From positions 2,108,001-2,172,000 of the forward strand of contig NZ_CCBB010000001.1 in the NCBI RefSeq assembly GCF_000613185.1: 64,000 nt of DNA. The letters are read 5' to 3'. The notes under the pieces are model-generated. The model saw only the letters and a list, made by a program, of their open reading frames with translations. It searched no databases and was not told where the DNA came from. Shown piece after piece: positions 1 through 8,717 of the stretch (position 1 is the stretch's first letter; each line of letters starts with the position of its first letter). The stretch is from Mycolicibacterium cosmeticum (lineage in GTDB: Bacteria; Actinomycetota; Actinomycetes; Mycobacteriales; Mycobacteriaceae). The translations under genes and the position numbers were made by a program.

Positions 1-614
1 TGCATATTGCGCACGGTGCTGAAGATGTCGGTGCTGTGGTCGCCGAGCGCCGAAAGTGCCTGGGACAGCTTGATCACCGTGTCGTGGGCGGTGTCGCCCT
101 CGCCGCGCAGGTTCTCCGCGGTGCTGTTGATGAGCTCGCCGACGGAGTTGGGGCCGCCGGGGGTTTGTGGCTGCAGGGACGCGGTGAGCTTTTCCAGCTG
201 TTGGCGGAAATCGTCCCATTCCACCGGGACGGCGGTGCGGTCTTGCGGGATGGCGGCTCCCGCAGCCAGTTTCGGTCCGCCGTCGTAGGCGGGCACCAGT
301 TGGATGGCGCGGGCGCTGACCAGTGACGGCGACAGGATGGCCGCTTTCACGTCGGCGGGCACCGGGTACTGCGCGTCGACGGAGAAGGTCACCTTGGTGG
401 TGTGCGGTTGCGGTTCGATCTTGTCGACGGTGCCGACGGCCACGCCGAGGATGCGCACCTCGTCGCCGGTGTAGAGGCCGTTGGCGTTGGCGAAGTACGC
501 GATGAAGGTGTCCTTGGCGACGTGTTTCCACCAGGGGGTGGCCACCACCGAGATCCCGGCGGCCAGGATGACCACCAGGGCCGCTGCCGTCAGCAGGCGT
601 GCGTGACCTCTCAT
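1..614 (-). CDS. mceD: MceD-type MCE/MlaD-family protein, cut by window edge
   Basis: Only the first 204 codons are in the window; the gene runs off the left end. The product is a lipid-binding subunit of an Mce transport complex in the cell envelope. An N-terminal membrane anchor (about residues 6-27) is followed by an MlaD-type domain with the pattern AYFANANGLYTGDEVRILGV. The ATG overlaps the mceC stop as ATGA, so the two genes are translationally coupled. It is the fourth mce gene of the operon, hence the letter D. Which numbered mce operon this is cannot be fixed from this fragment. Confidence 0.9.
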   Translation of the reverse strand, partial: MRGHARLLTAAALVVILAAGISVVATPWWKHVAKDTFIAYFANANGLYTGDEVRILGVAVGTVDKIEPQPHTTKVTFSVDAQYPVPADVKAAILSPSLVSARAIQLVPAYDGGPKLAAGAAIPQDRTAVPVEWDDFRQQLEKLTASLQPQTPGGPNSVGELINSTAENLRGEGDTAHDTVIKLSQALSALGDHSTDIFSTVRNM

Positions 615-1936
615 GGTTGGCCTCCGGGCTCGCCGGGGGCGGGGACGTACACCGGGGTGGGGCCGGTGTACGGCACCGGGCCGACGATCCCCGGTGGTGC
701 CGGGGCCGGCGGTCCGGGCGGTGGTCCGCCGGGCGCCGGCGCGGGCAGCGGTTCCCGGTAGGGATAGCGCGGATCTCCGGGGTTGCCCGTGATGGCGTCG
801 GGCAGGGTGAGATTCGGTTCGCCGCCTTGACCGGTGCGCGGGTAGGGCACCGGCAGCGCGGGGGTGCCCGGCTGCCCGATCGCGGGGTCGACCAGTTCCG
901 AGGGTAGTTTGACGTTCGGGTCCAGGCCGAGGTCGGAGAACGCGGCGTCGATGAACGGCTGGACGAATTGGCCGGGCAGCAGGTTCACCAGGGACGCCTT
1001 GAAGTACGGTCCCGACCCGAGCACCTCGCCGAAGGACATCGCGTACCGGCGGAACAGCGTCACGGTGCGCTGCAGTTCCTTCTTGCGGTTGTCCAGGATG
1101 GACAGCACGCCGTTGAGTTTGTCGAGTGCGGGTTTGAGGGCGGCCTTGTTGTCGGCGACCAGCCCGGAGATCTGCTGCGCCACCGCGGTCAGGTTGGTCA
1201 TGAAACCGTCCACCGCGTCGCGTTGGGCCACCAGTTCGGCCAGCAGCGCGTTGGCATTGACCACCAGGCCGGCGATCTGGTCGCTGCGCTTGGCCAGCAC
1301 CGCGGTGACCTTGTTGGCGTTGCCAAGCAGGTTGCGCAGCTGCGCGTCACGCGCGTTGAGGGTGTCGGAGAATTGCGCGACACCGTCCAGGGCGAGTTTG
1401 AGGTCGGCCGGCGTCTGCTTGAAGGTGTCGGCCAATGTGGTGAGCGCCGAGGACAATTGGGTGGTGTCCAGGCCGCTGATGGCGGTGGTCAGGTCGCCGA
1501 GCGCGCTCGGCAGGTCGTAGGGCGAGGTGGTGCGCTCCAGCGGGATGGTGCCGGTCAGCGTGCCGTCGCCGCGCGGGGTGACCTCCAGCATCTTGGTGCC
1601 GAGCACGGTCTCGGTCTTGATCGCGGCCTCGGTGCGGTCACCGAGGCCGACGCCGTCCTTGACGGTGAAATCCACGCGGACCTTGGTGCCTTCCAGATGG
1701 ATGTCGGACACCCGCCCGACCGACAGGCCCGAGACGCGCACATCGCTGCCGGGTTTGATGCCGCCGGCCTCGGCGAAGTAGGCCGAATAATCGGAGGTGC
1801 CTTTGATGAACGGCAGCCGGTCATAGGAGAACGCGGCGACGACCACCAGCGCGACGATGACGGTGCCGACGACACCGACGGTGATCCGGTTGCGCTCGGC
1901 GAGGGGTGTGAAGGTGGGTTTCTTCAGCTTCATCAT
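611..1936 (-). CDS. mceC: MceC-type MCE/MlaD-family protein
   Basis: This 441-residue protein has an N-terminal membrane helix (about residues 18-38), an MlaD domain (about 43-125, with SVGRV) and a long helical region typical of MCE proteins that form a lipid-conducting tube. A proline/glycine-rich tail covers about the last 70 residues. I chose the ATG at 1936 because two adjacent ATG codons (1936 and 1933) overlap the mceB stop; starting further upstream would run back into mceB. It belongs to the yrbEA-yrbEB-mceA-D operon. Confidence 0.9.
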   Translation of the reverse strand: MMKLKKPTFTPLAERNRITVGVVGTVIVALVVVAAFSYDRLPFIKGTSDYSAYFAEAGGIKPGSDVRVSGLSVGRVSDIHLEGTKVRVDFTVKDGVGLGDRTEAAIKTETVLGTKMLEVTPRGDGTLTGTIPLERTTSPYDLPSALGDLTTAISGLDTTQLSSALTTLADTFKQTPADLKLALDGVAQFSDTLNARDAQLRNLLGNANKVTAVLAKRSDQIAGLVVNANALLAELVAQRDAVDGFMTNLTAVAQQISGLVADNKAALKPALDKLNGVLSILDNRKKELQRTVTLFRRYAMSFGEVLGSGPYFKASLVNLLPGQFVQPFIDAAFSDLGLDPNVKLPSELVDPAIGQPGTPALPVPYPRTGQGGEPNLTLPDAITGNPGDPRYPYREPLPAPAPGGPPPGPPAPAPPGIVGPVPYTGPTPVYVPAPGEPGGQP

Positions 1937-2991
1937 CGTCCCCCGTCGCTGCGCTCGCCCCGTTCGGGTGTGCACCGTCCCGTGTCCTGGCCGGCGAGTT
2001 TGATGAACACCGGTTGGCCGCCTTTGCCGTTGACCTTGAGGATGGCGTCACACAGGTAGAAGCCGAAGTAGTCGCCGTAGAGCCCGTTGCGGGCCAGGAT
2101 CTGGTAAGCGTCGGGCAGTGTCTTCACCAGATCGTCGACGTAGGCATGGTCGGCCTCGATCTGGCCGGACACCCGATCAGTCTGCACCACGGCCTCTTTC
2201 AGTGGCGGTCGCATGTCGGTGAACAGATCGGCGATGGTGGCCGTCGCGGCGCTGATGTGCGCGACACCGTGCGCGATGTCGGTTCTGCGGTCCGACAAGC
2301 CCTGGACCAACTCCGAGAGCTTGTCCAGCCCTGCCGAGAACTGTTCGTCCCGTGCGGCGAAGGTGCCCAGCACCGTATTGAGATTGGTGATCACCTGACC
2401 GATCAGCTGATCGCGCCCGGCCAGCGTGGTCGTCAGCGCGGAGGTTTGCGCCAGCACCGACGAGATGGTCCCGCCCTGGCCCTGGAACACCTTGAGCAGT
2501 TCCCCGGACAGCGCGTTGACCTGGTCGGGATCCAGTGCCCGGAACAGTGGGCGGAATCCACCGATGAGGGCGTCGACGTCGAGGGCGGGTGAGGTGCGTT
2601 CCTTGGGGATGGTCTCGCCGGGGGTCAGCCGGCGCACCGATCCGGCGCCCTCCTCCAGGGCCAGATACCGGTCACCGATCAGGTTTTCGTAGCGCACCGC
2701 CGCGGTGGTGCCCTCGGTAAGGGTCAGGTTCTTGTCGATGGCGAAGTCGACGTGCACGGTGCCGTCCTTCTGCAGTGTCATCGAGCCGACCTTGCCGACC
2801 TCGACGCCGGCGATGCGGACGAAGTTGCCTTCTTTGAGCCCGGACACGTTGGTGAACACGGCGTGGAAGGTGGCGCGGGAATCGAACCGGAACTGCCCGA
2901 ACACCGTCAACAGCACGAACAGGAAGACCAGGCACATGGCGGTGAACAGCGCCACGCGTATCACCGTGCCGGCGATGCTGGCTCGTCGCAT
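1933..2991 (-). CDS. mceB: MceB-type MCE/MlaD-family protein
   Basis: The protein has 352 residues, with a hydrophobic anchor at about residues 12-32 followed by an MlaD domain with FVRIAGVEVGKV. It is expected to act in the periplasm as one of six paralogous subunits of an Mce lipid importer. The last residues (GERSDGGR) are encoded by a 21-base motif that also occurs twice at the end of the MarR gene near 40.7 kb, so the tail looks like an added short repeat. It starts 8 bases after the mceA stop and overlaps mceC by a few bases. Confidence 0.9.
   Translation of the reverse strand: MRRASIAGTVIRVALFTAMCLVFLFVLLTVFGQFRFDSRATFHAVFTNVSGLKEGNFVRIAGVEVGKVGSMTLQKDGTVHVDFAIDKNLTLTEGTTAAVRYENLIGDRYLALEEGAGSVRRLTPGETIPKERTSPALDVDALIGGFRPLFRALDPDQVNALSGELLKVFQGQGGTISSVLAQTSALTTTLAGRDQLIGQVITNLNTVLGTFAARDEQFSAGLDKLSELVQGLSDRRTDIAHGVAHISAATATIADLFTDMRPPLKEAVVQTDRVSGQIEADHAYVDDLVKTLPDAYQILARNGLYGDYFGFYLCDAILKVNGKGGQPVFIKLAGQDTGRCTPERGERSDGGR
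1941..1961. repeat. Third copy of the GERSDG-encoding repeat core
   Basis: The 21-base core identical to that at 40702-40722 and 40730-40750 forms the last codons of mceB. Confidence 0.8.
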
Positions 2992-2999
2992 GAGATGTC

Positions 3000-4298
3000 C
3001 TAGGGATTCGGGGTTTCGGGTGCCGGAGGTGGTGGCGGACCGGGTGCGAACTGGGGTGGGAAGGGCCCGGGGGCGGGCGGGCCGTTGTACCGGATGCTGG
3101 GTGGCTCCGGCACCGCCCGGGTGACCGGCAAGTAGTTGGCCCAGCCCGGGAAACCGATACCCGGGTTGGTCCGGATATCCGGTCCGGTGCCGAATCCGGT
3201 GTCGGTGACCAGGTATTTGACCGGGAAGTTCTTGCTGACGTCGGGAAGCGAGCCGCAGCCGGGTTTACCGCCGGGTCCGCCCTTGGCGTTGACGATGGGC
3301 AGGTTGTCCGGGAAGCGGTAGGGATCGTCGCCGGCGAGCATCGCGGCGTCCATGATGACGGATTTACCGTTGCCGCCCATGGCATCCCGGCCGCCGTGCT
3401 CCAGGAACCACTGTGCGCCCTGGAACAGGCAGGTGTAGGTGGGCGAGTACTTCAGCAGCAGGTTGGTGGTGGGGTCCAGGATGTTCATGGCGCGCACCAG
3501 GTTTGTCTGGTTGCCGCCGACGGTGTCGATACCGGAGCGGGCGAATCCGATCGCGGACAGCAGCAGGGTGTCCAGCGCCTGGGCGTTCGTGGTGATGGTG
3601 GTGCTGGTGGTTGCGGCCGAGTCGAGGATCGACAGGATGTCCTGGGCGGCGGCGGAGTAGGCGGCGGTGGTCTGGCCGAAGAGCTGCCAGTCGCGCTGGA
3701 CGGTGGGCATCCGCGGGTTCACGGTCAGCAGCAGGTTGTTGGCCGAGGTGATGGCCTCGCCGATGCGGTCCCCCTTGCCGCGCAACGATTGTGCGACGGC
3801 CGACAGCACCGAGTTGAGCTTCGCCGGGTCGATGGCGTGCACCACCGACTGCAGGTTCTCGAAGACGGTGTTCACCTCGACGGTGACGTTGCGGGACTGC
3901 AGCACCGCGCCGGAGCGCAGCGGCTGGGAGCTGGGGTCGTCCGGGATGATCAGGTCGACGTATTTGGCGCCGAAGGCGGTGCTGGACTTGATCTCTGCTT
4001 CGACGTTGCTGGGCAGGTAGGCGAACGGCCCGGGGTCGAGCTTGAGGTCCAAAGCGGCGAGCCCGTCGTGCGTGCCGATGGCCCCGACCTCGCCGATCTG
4101 GATCCCGCGCAGTTTGACCTTGGCGCCGTTCTCCATCACCAGGCCGGCCCGGTCGGATACCAGGGTGACCGGCACGAAGGAACGCAGTGTCCCGTTGAAC
4201 AGCAGGGCGGTCAGTGCGATCAGTGCCCCGATCACGACGAAGAGGATGGGCGCGTACCAGATCGGGTCGATCTTCTCGCGGCGGGCGCTGTCGGTCAT
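3000..4298 (-). CDS. mceA: MceA-type MCE/MlaD-family protein
   Basis: The protein has 432 residues, with an N-terminal helix at about 16-36, an MlaD domain with KVKLRGIQIGEV, and the C-terminal motif PGCGSLPDVSKNFPVKYL followed by a proline-rich tail. From memory this C-terminal pattern is closer to Mce2A/Mce3A than to Mce1A or Mce4A; that assignment is an inference. The start MTDSARREK at 4298 lies just after the yrbEB stop (4304). A longer open frame extends back through yrbEB in another frame and was not used. Confidence 0.9.
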   Translation of the reverse strand: MTDSARREKIDPIWYAPILFVVIGALIALTALLFNGTLRSFVPVTLVSDRAGLVMENGAKVKLRGIQIGEVGAIGTHDGLAALDLKLDPGPFAYLPSNVEAEIKSSTAFGAKYVDLIIPDDPSSQPLRSGAVLQSRNVTVEVNTVFENLQSVVHAIDPAKLNSVLSAVAQSLRGKGDRIGEAITSANNLLLTVNPRMPTVQRDWQLFGQTTAAYSAAAQDILSILDSAATTSTTITTNAQALDTLLLSAIGFARSGIDTVGGNQTNLVRAMNILDPTTNLLLKYSPTYTCLFQGAQWFLEHGGRDAMGGNGKSVIMDAAMLAGDDPYRFPDNLPIVNAKGGPGGKPGCGSLPDVSKNFPVKYLVTDTGFGTGPDIRTNPGIGFPGWANYLPVTRAVPEPPSIRYNGPPAPGPFPPQFAPGPPPPPAPETPNP

Positions 4299-4303
4299 GC
4301 GGC

Positions 4304-5131
4304 CTAGCCCGACAGGTGGAAGTTGCCCGACTGGCCGTAGACGGACAGTGTGATGGTGAGCAGGACGAATACCGTTGCGGTGACCGAGGTTCGCACCGCC
4401 CGACCGACGGCCTCCCCCACGCCCGCCGGGCCGCCGGAGGCGGTGAAGCCGTAGTAGGTGTGCACCACCATGACCGCGGCCGCCATGGACAGCGCGGCGA
4501 CGAACGACCACACCAGGTCCATCGGCCGCAGGAAGGTGGAGAAGTAGTGCTGGTAGACGCCGTTGGACTGGCCATAGATGACGGTGGTGCCGAATTGGGT
4601 GGCCAGGAACGACATCAGCACGGCCACGGTGTAGAGCGGGATGACCACGACGACCCCGGCGACGATGCGGGTGGACACCAGATAGGTGATGGCCCGGATG
4701 CCCATGACCTCCAGGGCGTCGATCTCCTCGTTGATCCGCATGGCGCCCAGCTGTGCGGTGGCGCCGGCGCCGATGGTGGCGGCCAGGGCGACCCCCGCGG
4801 TGGCGGGGGCGATGAACCGGACGTTGAGGAAGGCGGACAGGAAGCCCGTCAGCGCCTCGATGCCGACATTGGACAAGGTGTTGTAGCCCTGCACCGCGAT
4901 GAGGGCACCGGTGGACAGGGTGAGGAAGCCGATGATGACGACGGTGCCGCCGATGACGGCCAGCGCGCCGGTGCCCATACCCATGACGGCGATGAGCCGC
5001 AGCACCTCGCCGGGGTAGCGCCGAACGGCGTCGCCGATGAAGGCCAGTGACTGGCCGTAGAAGGCCGTCTGCTCCCCCAGGGTCCGCAGCCGGTCGACGA
5101 CGGTGCGTCTGGTGGCGGTGGAGTCGGTCAT
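4304..5131 (-). CDS. yrbEB: YrbEB/MlaE-family ABC permease
   Basis: This 275-residue integral membrane protein of the MlaE permease family forms, with YrbEA, the inner-membrane channel of the Mce lipid transporter. It carries the conserved cytoplasmic motif INEEIDALEVMGI. There are about five to six hydrophobic segments. Its ATG overlaps the yrbEA TAA by one base (TAATG), which indicates coupling. The length is typical of the family. Confidence 0.93.
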   Translation of the reverse strand: MTDSTATRRTVVDRLRTLGEQTAFYGQSLAFIGDAVRRYPGEVLRLIAVMGMGTGALAVIGGTVVIIGFLTLSTGALIAVQGYNTLSNVGIEALTGFLSAFLNVRFIAPATAGVALAATIGAGATAQLGAMRINEEIDALEVMGIRAITYLVSTRIVAGVVVVIPLYTVAVLMSFLATQFGTTVIYGQSNGVYQHYFSTFLRPMDLVWSFVAALSMAAAVMVVHTYYGFTASGGPAGVGEAVGRAVRTSVTATVFVLLTITLSVYGQSGNFHLSG

Positions 5132-5898
5132 TACGGCGCCACCTTGACGCCCAGTGCTGTCGCCAGGATGTTGATCAGGAACAGGGCCATGAAGGCGAAC
5201 ACCACCGTCTCGTTGACGGCGTTGCCGACACCGGTCGGGCCGCCGCCCACGGAAAGGCCCTTGTAGCAGGCGATCAGCCCGGCCGACAGGCCGAACAGCA
5301 GGGCCTTCACCAGCGACACGATCACCTGGGGCAGCCCGGTCAGCAGGGTGAGGCCGGCGACGAAGGCACCGGGGGTGACGTGCTGGACGTAGACCACGAA
5401 GATGTAGCTGCCGGTGAGCCCGACGACGGCGACCACCGAGTACAACATCAACGCCACGAAGGTGGCGGCGATGACGCGGGGAACCACTAGGGCCTGAATG
5501 GGATTGACGCCGATCACCTTCATCGCGTCGATCTCCTCGCGGATGGTGCGGGCGCCCAGGTCGGCGCACATCGCGGTGGCTCCGGCCCCGGAGACGACGA
5601 TGGCGGTGACGACCGGCCCGACCTGGGTCACCGAGGCCAGTGCCGCCCCCGCCCCGGAGAGGTCGCCCGCGCCGATTTCCAGCAGCACGATGTTGAGGGT
5701 GAAGACGATCAGCACGGTGTAGGGGATGGACAGCATGATGGTCGGGAAGATGGACACCCGGGCGACGAACGAGATCTGTTCGAACAGTTCCCGCCAGGCG
5801 AACGGCCGTCGGAACGTGTGGGTGAGAGTCTCCGCGGACAGCACGACGAACTCGCCCACGGCATCCATGGACTTGCTCAGCTGCGCCGACCCGCTCAT
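5131..5898 (-). CDS. yrbEA: YrbEA/MlaE-family ABC permease, first gene of mce operon
   Basis: This 255-residue MlaE-family permease has the signature IREEIDAMKVIG. I chose the ATG at 5898 (MSGSAQLSK) because a TAACGT hexamer lies 7 bases before it, fitting a leaderless mycobacterial promoter, and because the length then matches other YrbE proteins. Upstream in-frame codons up to 6216 would overlap the divergent gene. It probably leads the whole mce operon. The dedicated ATPase of such systems (MceG) is normally encoded elsewhere, and none is seen here. Confidence 0.92.
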   Translation of the reverse strand: MSGSAQLSKSMDAVGEFVVLSAETLTHTFRRPFAWRELFEQISFVARVSIFPTIMLSIPYTVLIVFTLNIVLLEIGAGDLSGAGAALASVTQVGPVVTAIVVSGAGATAMCADLGARTIREEIDAMKVIGVNPIQALVVPRVIAATFVALMLYSVVAVVGLTGSYIFVVYVQHVTPGAFVAGLTLLTGLPQVIVSLVKALLFGLSAGLIACYKGLSVGGGPTGVGNAVNETVVFAFMALFLINILATALGVKVAP

Positions 5899-5905
5899 CG
5901 CGCGG

Positions 5906-5911
5906 ACGTTA
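5906..5911 (-). promoter_or_regulatory. -10 hexamer of yrbEA (leaderless)
   Basis: On the minus strand TAACGT stands 7 bases before the yrbEA ATG, so transcription should begin at or next to the start codon. The 160-base gap to the divergent gene at 6060 carries both promoters; a 10-base palindrome ACGTCGACGT lies at 5952-5961. Confidence 0.5.
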
Positions 5912-6047
5912 AGGCCGCACAAGTTAGCTGTCAAAAGCAGTAATCGGAGGAACGTCGACGTCAATATCGAATTTTGCAGGTGGGTTTCACGGGAACGGTT
6001 TTGCTCAGGCTGATTCCATCTCATCGATGCAAACGCTTGTCGGCCAG

Positions 6048-6053
6048 TAAGCT
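6048..6053 (+). promoter_or_regulatory. -10 hexamer of UBP zinc-finger gene (leaderless)
   Basis: TAAGCT stands 6 bases before the ATG at 6060, the spacing of leaderless mycobacterial promoters. It supports this start codon. Confidence 0.5.
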
Positions 6054-6059
6054 CGAGCC

Positions 6060-6422
6060 ATGGCCTCTGCTGCGCCCGACGTCGACCCGAATGTGCCACC
6101 CAGCGGTACCGGATGTGTGGAATGTGAGGACGCCGGAGGGTGGTGGGTGCACCTGCGGCGCTGCGCGGCGTGCGGACACATCGGCTGCTGCGACGATTCC
6201 CTCGCGCGTCACGCACAGGCGCATTGGCGCCAGTCCGGGCATCCCGTCATCCGCAGCTTCGAGCCGGATGAGGACTGGTTCTGGAATTACGACACCAACG
6301 CCTACTATGACGGTCCGGAACTGGCTGCCCCGCAATGCCATCCGGTCGAGCAGCCGGTGCCGGGGCCGCGTGGGCGGGTGCCCAGGGATTGGATGGCCCA
6401 GCTGCAGGAGCGCCAGGACTGA
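6060..6422 (+). CDS. UBP-type zinc-finger domain protein
   Basis: This 120-residue soluble protein consists mainly of a UBP-type (ZnF-UBP) zinc finger. Visible metal ligands are C19, C22, C35, C38, C43, H51 and H55 in the pattern CVEC...CAACGHIGCC...H...H, followed by a conserved WFWNY segment. In eukaryotes the fold binds the C-terminus of ubiquitin; in actinobacteria the ligand is unknown. It is divergent from the mce operon and convergent with the oxidoreductase gene, whose stop lies 12 bases away; a weak stem (CTGAGC/GCTCAG, 6419-6438) covers that junction. Confidence 0.88.
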   Translation: MASAAPDVDPNVPPSGTGCVECEDAGGWWVHLRRCAACGHIGCCDDSLARHAQAHWRQSGHPVIRSFEPDEDWFWNYDTNAYYDGPELAAPQCHPVEQPVPGPRGRVPRDWMAQLQERQD

Positions 6423-6434
6423 GCCATCGGACGC

Positions 6435-8000
6435 TCAGCCGCCCAGCACCGCCTGGGCGGCGTTGTAGCCCGGGATGAAGGTGATGCCGGGTCCGCCGTG
6501 GCAGCCGGCGCTGCCGAGGTACAGGCCGTCGATCGGGAGGGGTTGGTCGGCATAGCCGCATGCGCCGGGCCGGTTCGGTCCCATCTGTTCGGGATGGATG
6601 AGGCCGTGGCAGTAGTCCCCGCCGGGCGCGCCGAACATGGTGCCCATGTGTTTGGGCGTGAAGGTGGTGTGCCGGGTAATCAGCTTCTCGAAATCCGGTG
6701 CGATGCGGGTGATCTTCTCGATGACGCGCCGGCCCATCTCGGCTTTGAGTTCACCGTAGGACGCCGCACCGGCTTGGATGGGGAACCACAGCGAGAACGC
6801 CGACACCGCGTGCTTCCCCGGCGGCGCGAGGTCGGGGTCGTGCACCGACGGCAGCTGCATCGCGATCGCCGGGTCGGCGGGCACGATGCCGCGCCGGCTG
6901 TCCTCCCACTGCTGCTGCAACTCCTCAGGGGTGTTGAAAAGACCGATGGCCGATTGCATCTCGGGATCGTTGAGGATGCCGTAGGGCTCGGCGAAGGTGG
7001 GAATACCGTCCAGCGCGAAGTGCATCTGCAGATAGCTGCCGCGGTGGTCGATACGGGCGAAGCGTTCCCGGATGTCGGCGGGAAGGGCGGCGGGGTCGAC
7101 CAGTTCGTTGACGGTGAGGTCGGGGGCGACACCCGAGATCACCACCGGCGCGGTGACGGTGGACCCGTCCTCCAGTCGCACCCCGGTGACGCGGCCGCCG
7201 TCGACCAGGATCTGCTCCACCTTGGCCCGCAGGCGCAGTTCGCCGCCGGCGTCGGTGAGCCGGCGCTGCAGGTGGCCGGTGAGCGCCCCGATACCGCCGC
7301 GCAGCTTCTTCATCAGCACGGCATTCTCGTCCGGGACTGCCAGCCCGAAGGCCAGCGCCGCGGCACTGCCCGGGGTGTCGGGGCCGCGGTAGGTGGTGTT
7401 GACGGCGAGGAAGGACAGCATGCCGCGCAGCGCGCCGTGTTTCTCGCCGTCCGGCAGATAGCGGTTCAGCACATCGGTGACCGAGCCGAACAGCATGTCG
7501 CTGATCGCGGAGCGCTCGAATTCATTTGTGGCGCAGGCATACATCTCGTCGAGTGTGCGGGGCGGCCGCCCCGCGTCGAAGCGGCCCAGCGCCCGGGTGG
7601 GTGCCTGACTCCAGGCCATCAGCCCTGCCATGCCGTTGACCGCTTCGGCGCCGTGCACCTCGTTGAGATGGGTGAGCAACCGCATCGGGTCGGTGTAATA
7701 GACCACCGGATCGTCGCCGATTCCGCGTAGCGACACCGACATCACGTCGACATCGACGCAGGGCAGTTCGTCGAGCCCGAGTTCGGCGCTGACCACCGCC
7801 GAGGTCGGGAACTGCAGCGACCCGGCGATCTCGAACTTGTACCCGTCGAACAATTCGACGGTGGAGGCCATGCCACCGGCGTAGAGCTTGGCGTCCAGGC
7901 ACGCGGTGTGCAGCCCGGCGCGTTGCAACAGCGCGGCGGCGGCCAGGCCGTTGTGGCCCGCACCGATGACGATGGCATCGAAATCCGTGGAAACCGGCAT
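6435..8000 (-). CDS. FAD-dependent phytoene-desaturase-like oxidoreductase
   Basis: The 521-residue product begins with an FAD-binding Rossmann motif (AIVIGAGHNGLAAAALL) and has the layout of CrtI/carotenoid-isomerase-like NAD(P)/FAD oxidoreductases. A C-terminal FAD-binding segment (GLYLGSAGCHGGPGITFI) is also present. The substrate is unknown; the family acts on isoprenoid or other lipophilic polyenes. The gene starts 46 bases downstream of a TetR gene on the same strand, and a perfect 24-base palindrome (8025-8048) lies just before its start, so TetR control is likely. Confidence 0.85.
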   Translation of the reverse strand: MPVSTDFDAIVIGAGHNGLAAAALLQRAGLHTACLDAKLYAGGMASTVELFDGYKFEIAGSLQFPTSAVVSAELGLDELPCVDVDVMSVSLRGIGDDPVVYYTDPMRLLTHLNEVHGAEAVNGMAGLMAWSQAPTRALGRFDAGRPPRTLDEMYACATNEFERSAISDMLFGSVTDVLNRYLPDGEKHGALRGMLSFLAVNTTYRGPDTPGSAAALAFGLAVPDENAVLMKKLRGGIGALTGHLQRRLTDAGGELRLRAKVEQILVDGGRVTGVRLEDGSTVTAPVVISGVAPDLTVNELVDPAALPADIRERFARIDHRGSYLQMHFALDGIPTFAEPYGILNDPEMQSAIGLFNTPEELQQQWEDSRRGIVPADPAIAMQLPSVHDPDLAPPGKHAVSAFSLWFPIQAGAASYGELKAEMGRRVIEKITRIAPDFEKLITRHTTFTPKHMGTMFGAPGGDYCHGLIHPEQMGPNRPGACGYADQPLPIDGLYLGSAGCHGGPGITFIPGYNAAQAVLGG

Positions 8001-8024
8001 CGATCGAGGCTCGCAGCCGGAACA

Positions 8025-8048
8025 AGTTTTGTCAATATTGACAAAACT
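8025..8048. promoter_or_regulatory. 24-base perfect palindrome, TetR operator candidate
   Basis: Left half AGTTTTGTCAAT is followed directly by its exact reverse complement. It sits 24 bases upstream of the FAD oxidoreductase ATG and overlaps the stop codon of the TetR gene. Its size and position fit the operator of that TetR protein controlling the oxidoreductase. Confidence 0.7.
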
Positions 8049-8646
8049 ATGTCGGCAGGATGCCTGTCTCCAGTGAGTTCAGCGCGGTCTTGCACAGCCG
8101 CGCCAATTCGGGCAGCGACCGCTCGCCCAGCATCCACACCTCCATGGCCCCGAACACCGCGGCCGCGATGCACCGGGCCGCCACCGTCACCCGCAGCTGG
8201 TCGTCGGTACCCGGCCGGGGCGGATGGTCGCGGCGCAGATGCTCCTCGACCACCTCGGCGAAATCGGCCTCGACCTGCCGGATGTGCCGCACGATCCGGC
8301 CCGGCTCCAATTCCTCGGCGCGCAGCTCGGCGATCTTGGCCACCGCCTCCACGTCGTACGGCGAGGCCAGGATCGCCGAGTGCACCGACTCCACGATCGA
8401 CTCTCCGGAGGACCGTTCGGCCAGGGCCGCGCGGAACCATTCCAGGCCGGCGTCGTAGTCCACGAACAGCAGGTCGTGCTTGGACGAGAAGTGTCGGTAG
8501 AAGGTCCGCAGTGACACCCCGGCATCGGCGGCGATCTGCTCGGCCGAGGTGTCCTCGACGCCTTGTGCCAGGAAGCGGACCAGGGCGGCCTGCCGGAGCG
8601 CTTCGCGGGTGCGCTCACTGCGCGCCGTTTGAGCTGGCCGGACCAT
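8047..8646 (-). CDS. TetR-family transcriptional regulator
   Basis: The 199-residue protein has an N-terminal TetR helix-turn-helix (about residues 14-60, with DAGVSLRTFYRHFSSKHDLL) and a variable C-terminal ligand domain. I chose the ATG at 8646 because TACGTT lies 6 bases upstream on the minus strand, a leaderless arrangement. The likely operator is the 24-base palindrome at its own 3' end; a second inverted repeat (GTCACC-4-GGTGAC, 8674-8689) lies upstream of its promoter. It probably represses the downstream oxidoreductase and perhaps itself. Confidence 0.88.
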   Translation of the reverse strand: MVRPAQTARSERTREALRQAALVRFLAQGVEDTSAEQIAADAGVSLRTFYRHFSSKHDLLFVDYDAGLEWFRAALAERSSGESIVESVHSAILASPYDVEAVAKIAELRAEELEPGRIVRHIRQVEADFAEVVEEHLRRDHPPRPGTDDQLRVTVAARCIAAAVFGAMEVWMLGERSLPELARLCKTALNSLETGILPT

Positions 8647-8652
8647 CTTTTC

Positions 8653-8658
8653 AACGTA
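8653..8658 (-). promoter_or_regulatory. -10 hexamer of TetR gene (leaderless)
   Basis: TACGTT on the minus strand is separated from the ATG at 8646 by six bases. The inverted repeat GTCACC-4-GGTGAC at 8674-8689 lies about 15 bases further upstream, between the -35 and -10 positions, and may be an autoregulatory site. Confidence 0.45.
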
Positions 8659-8717
8659 CCGCAGCACTAGCTCGTCACCTCACGGTGACAAACGGCGACT
8701 TTTGGCAACCCGACGGT

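Noticed and set aside
968..2059. Long plus-strand frame over mceB/mceC
   Set aside because: Shadow of the mce genes with no recognisable domain.
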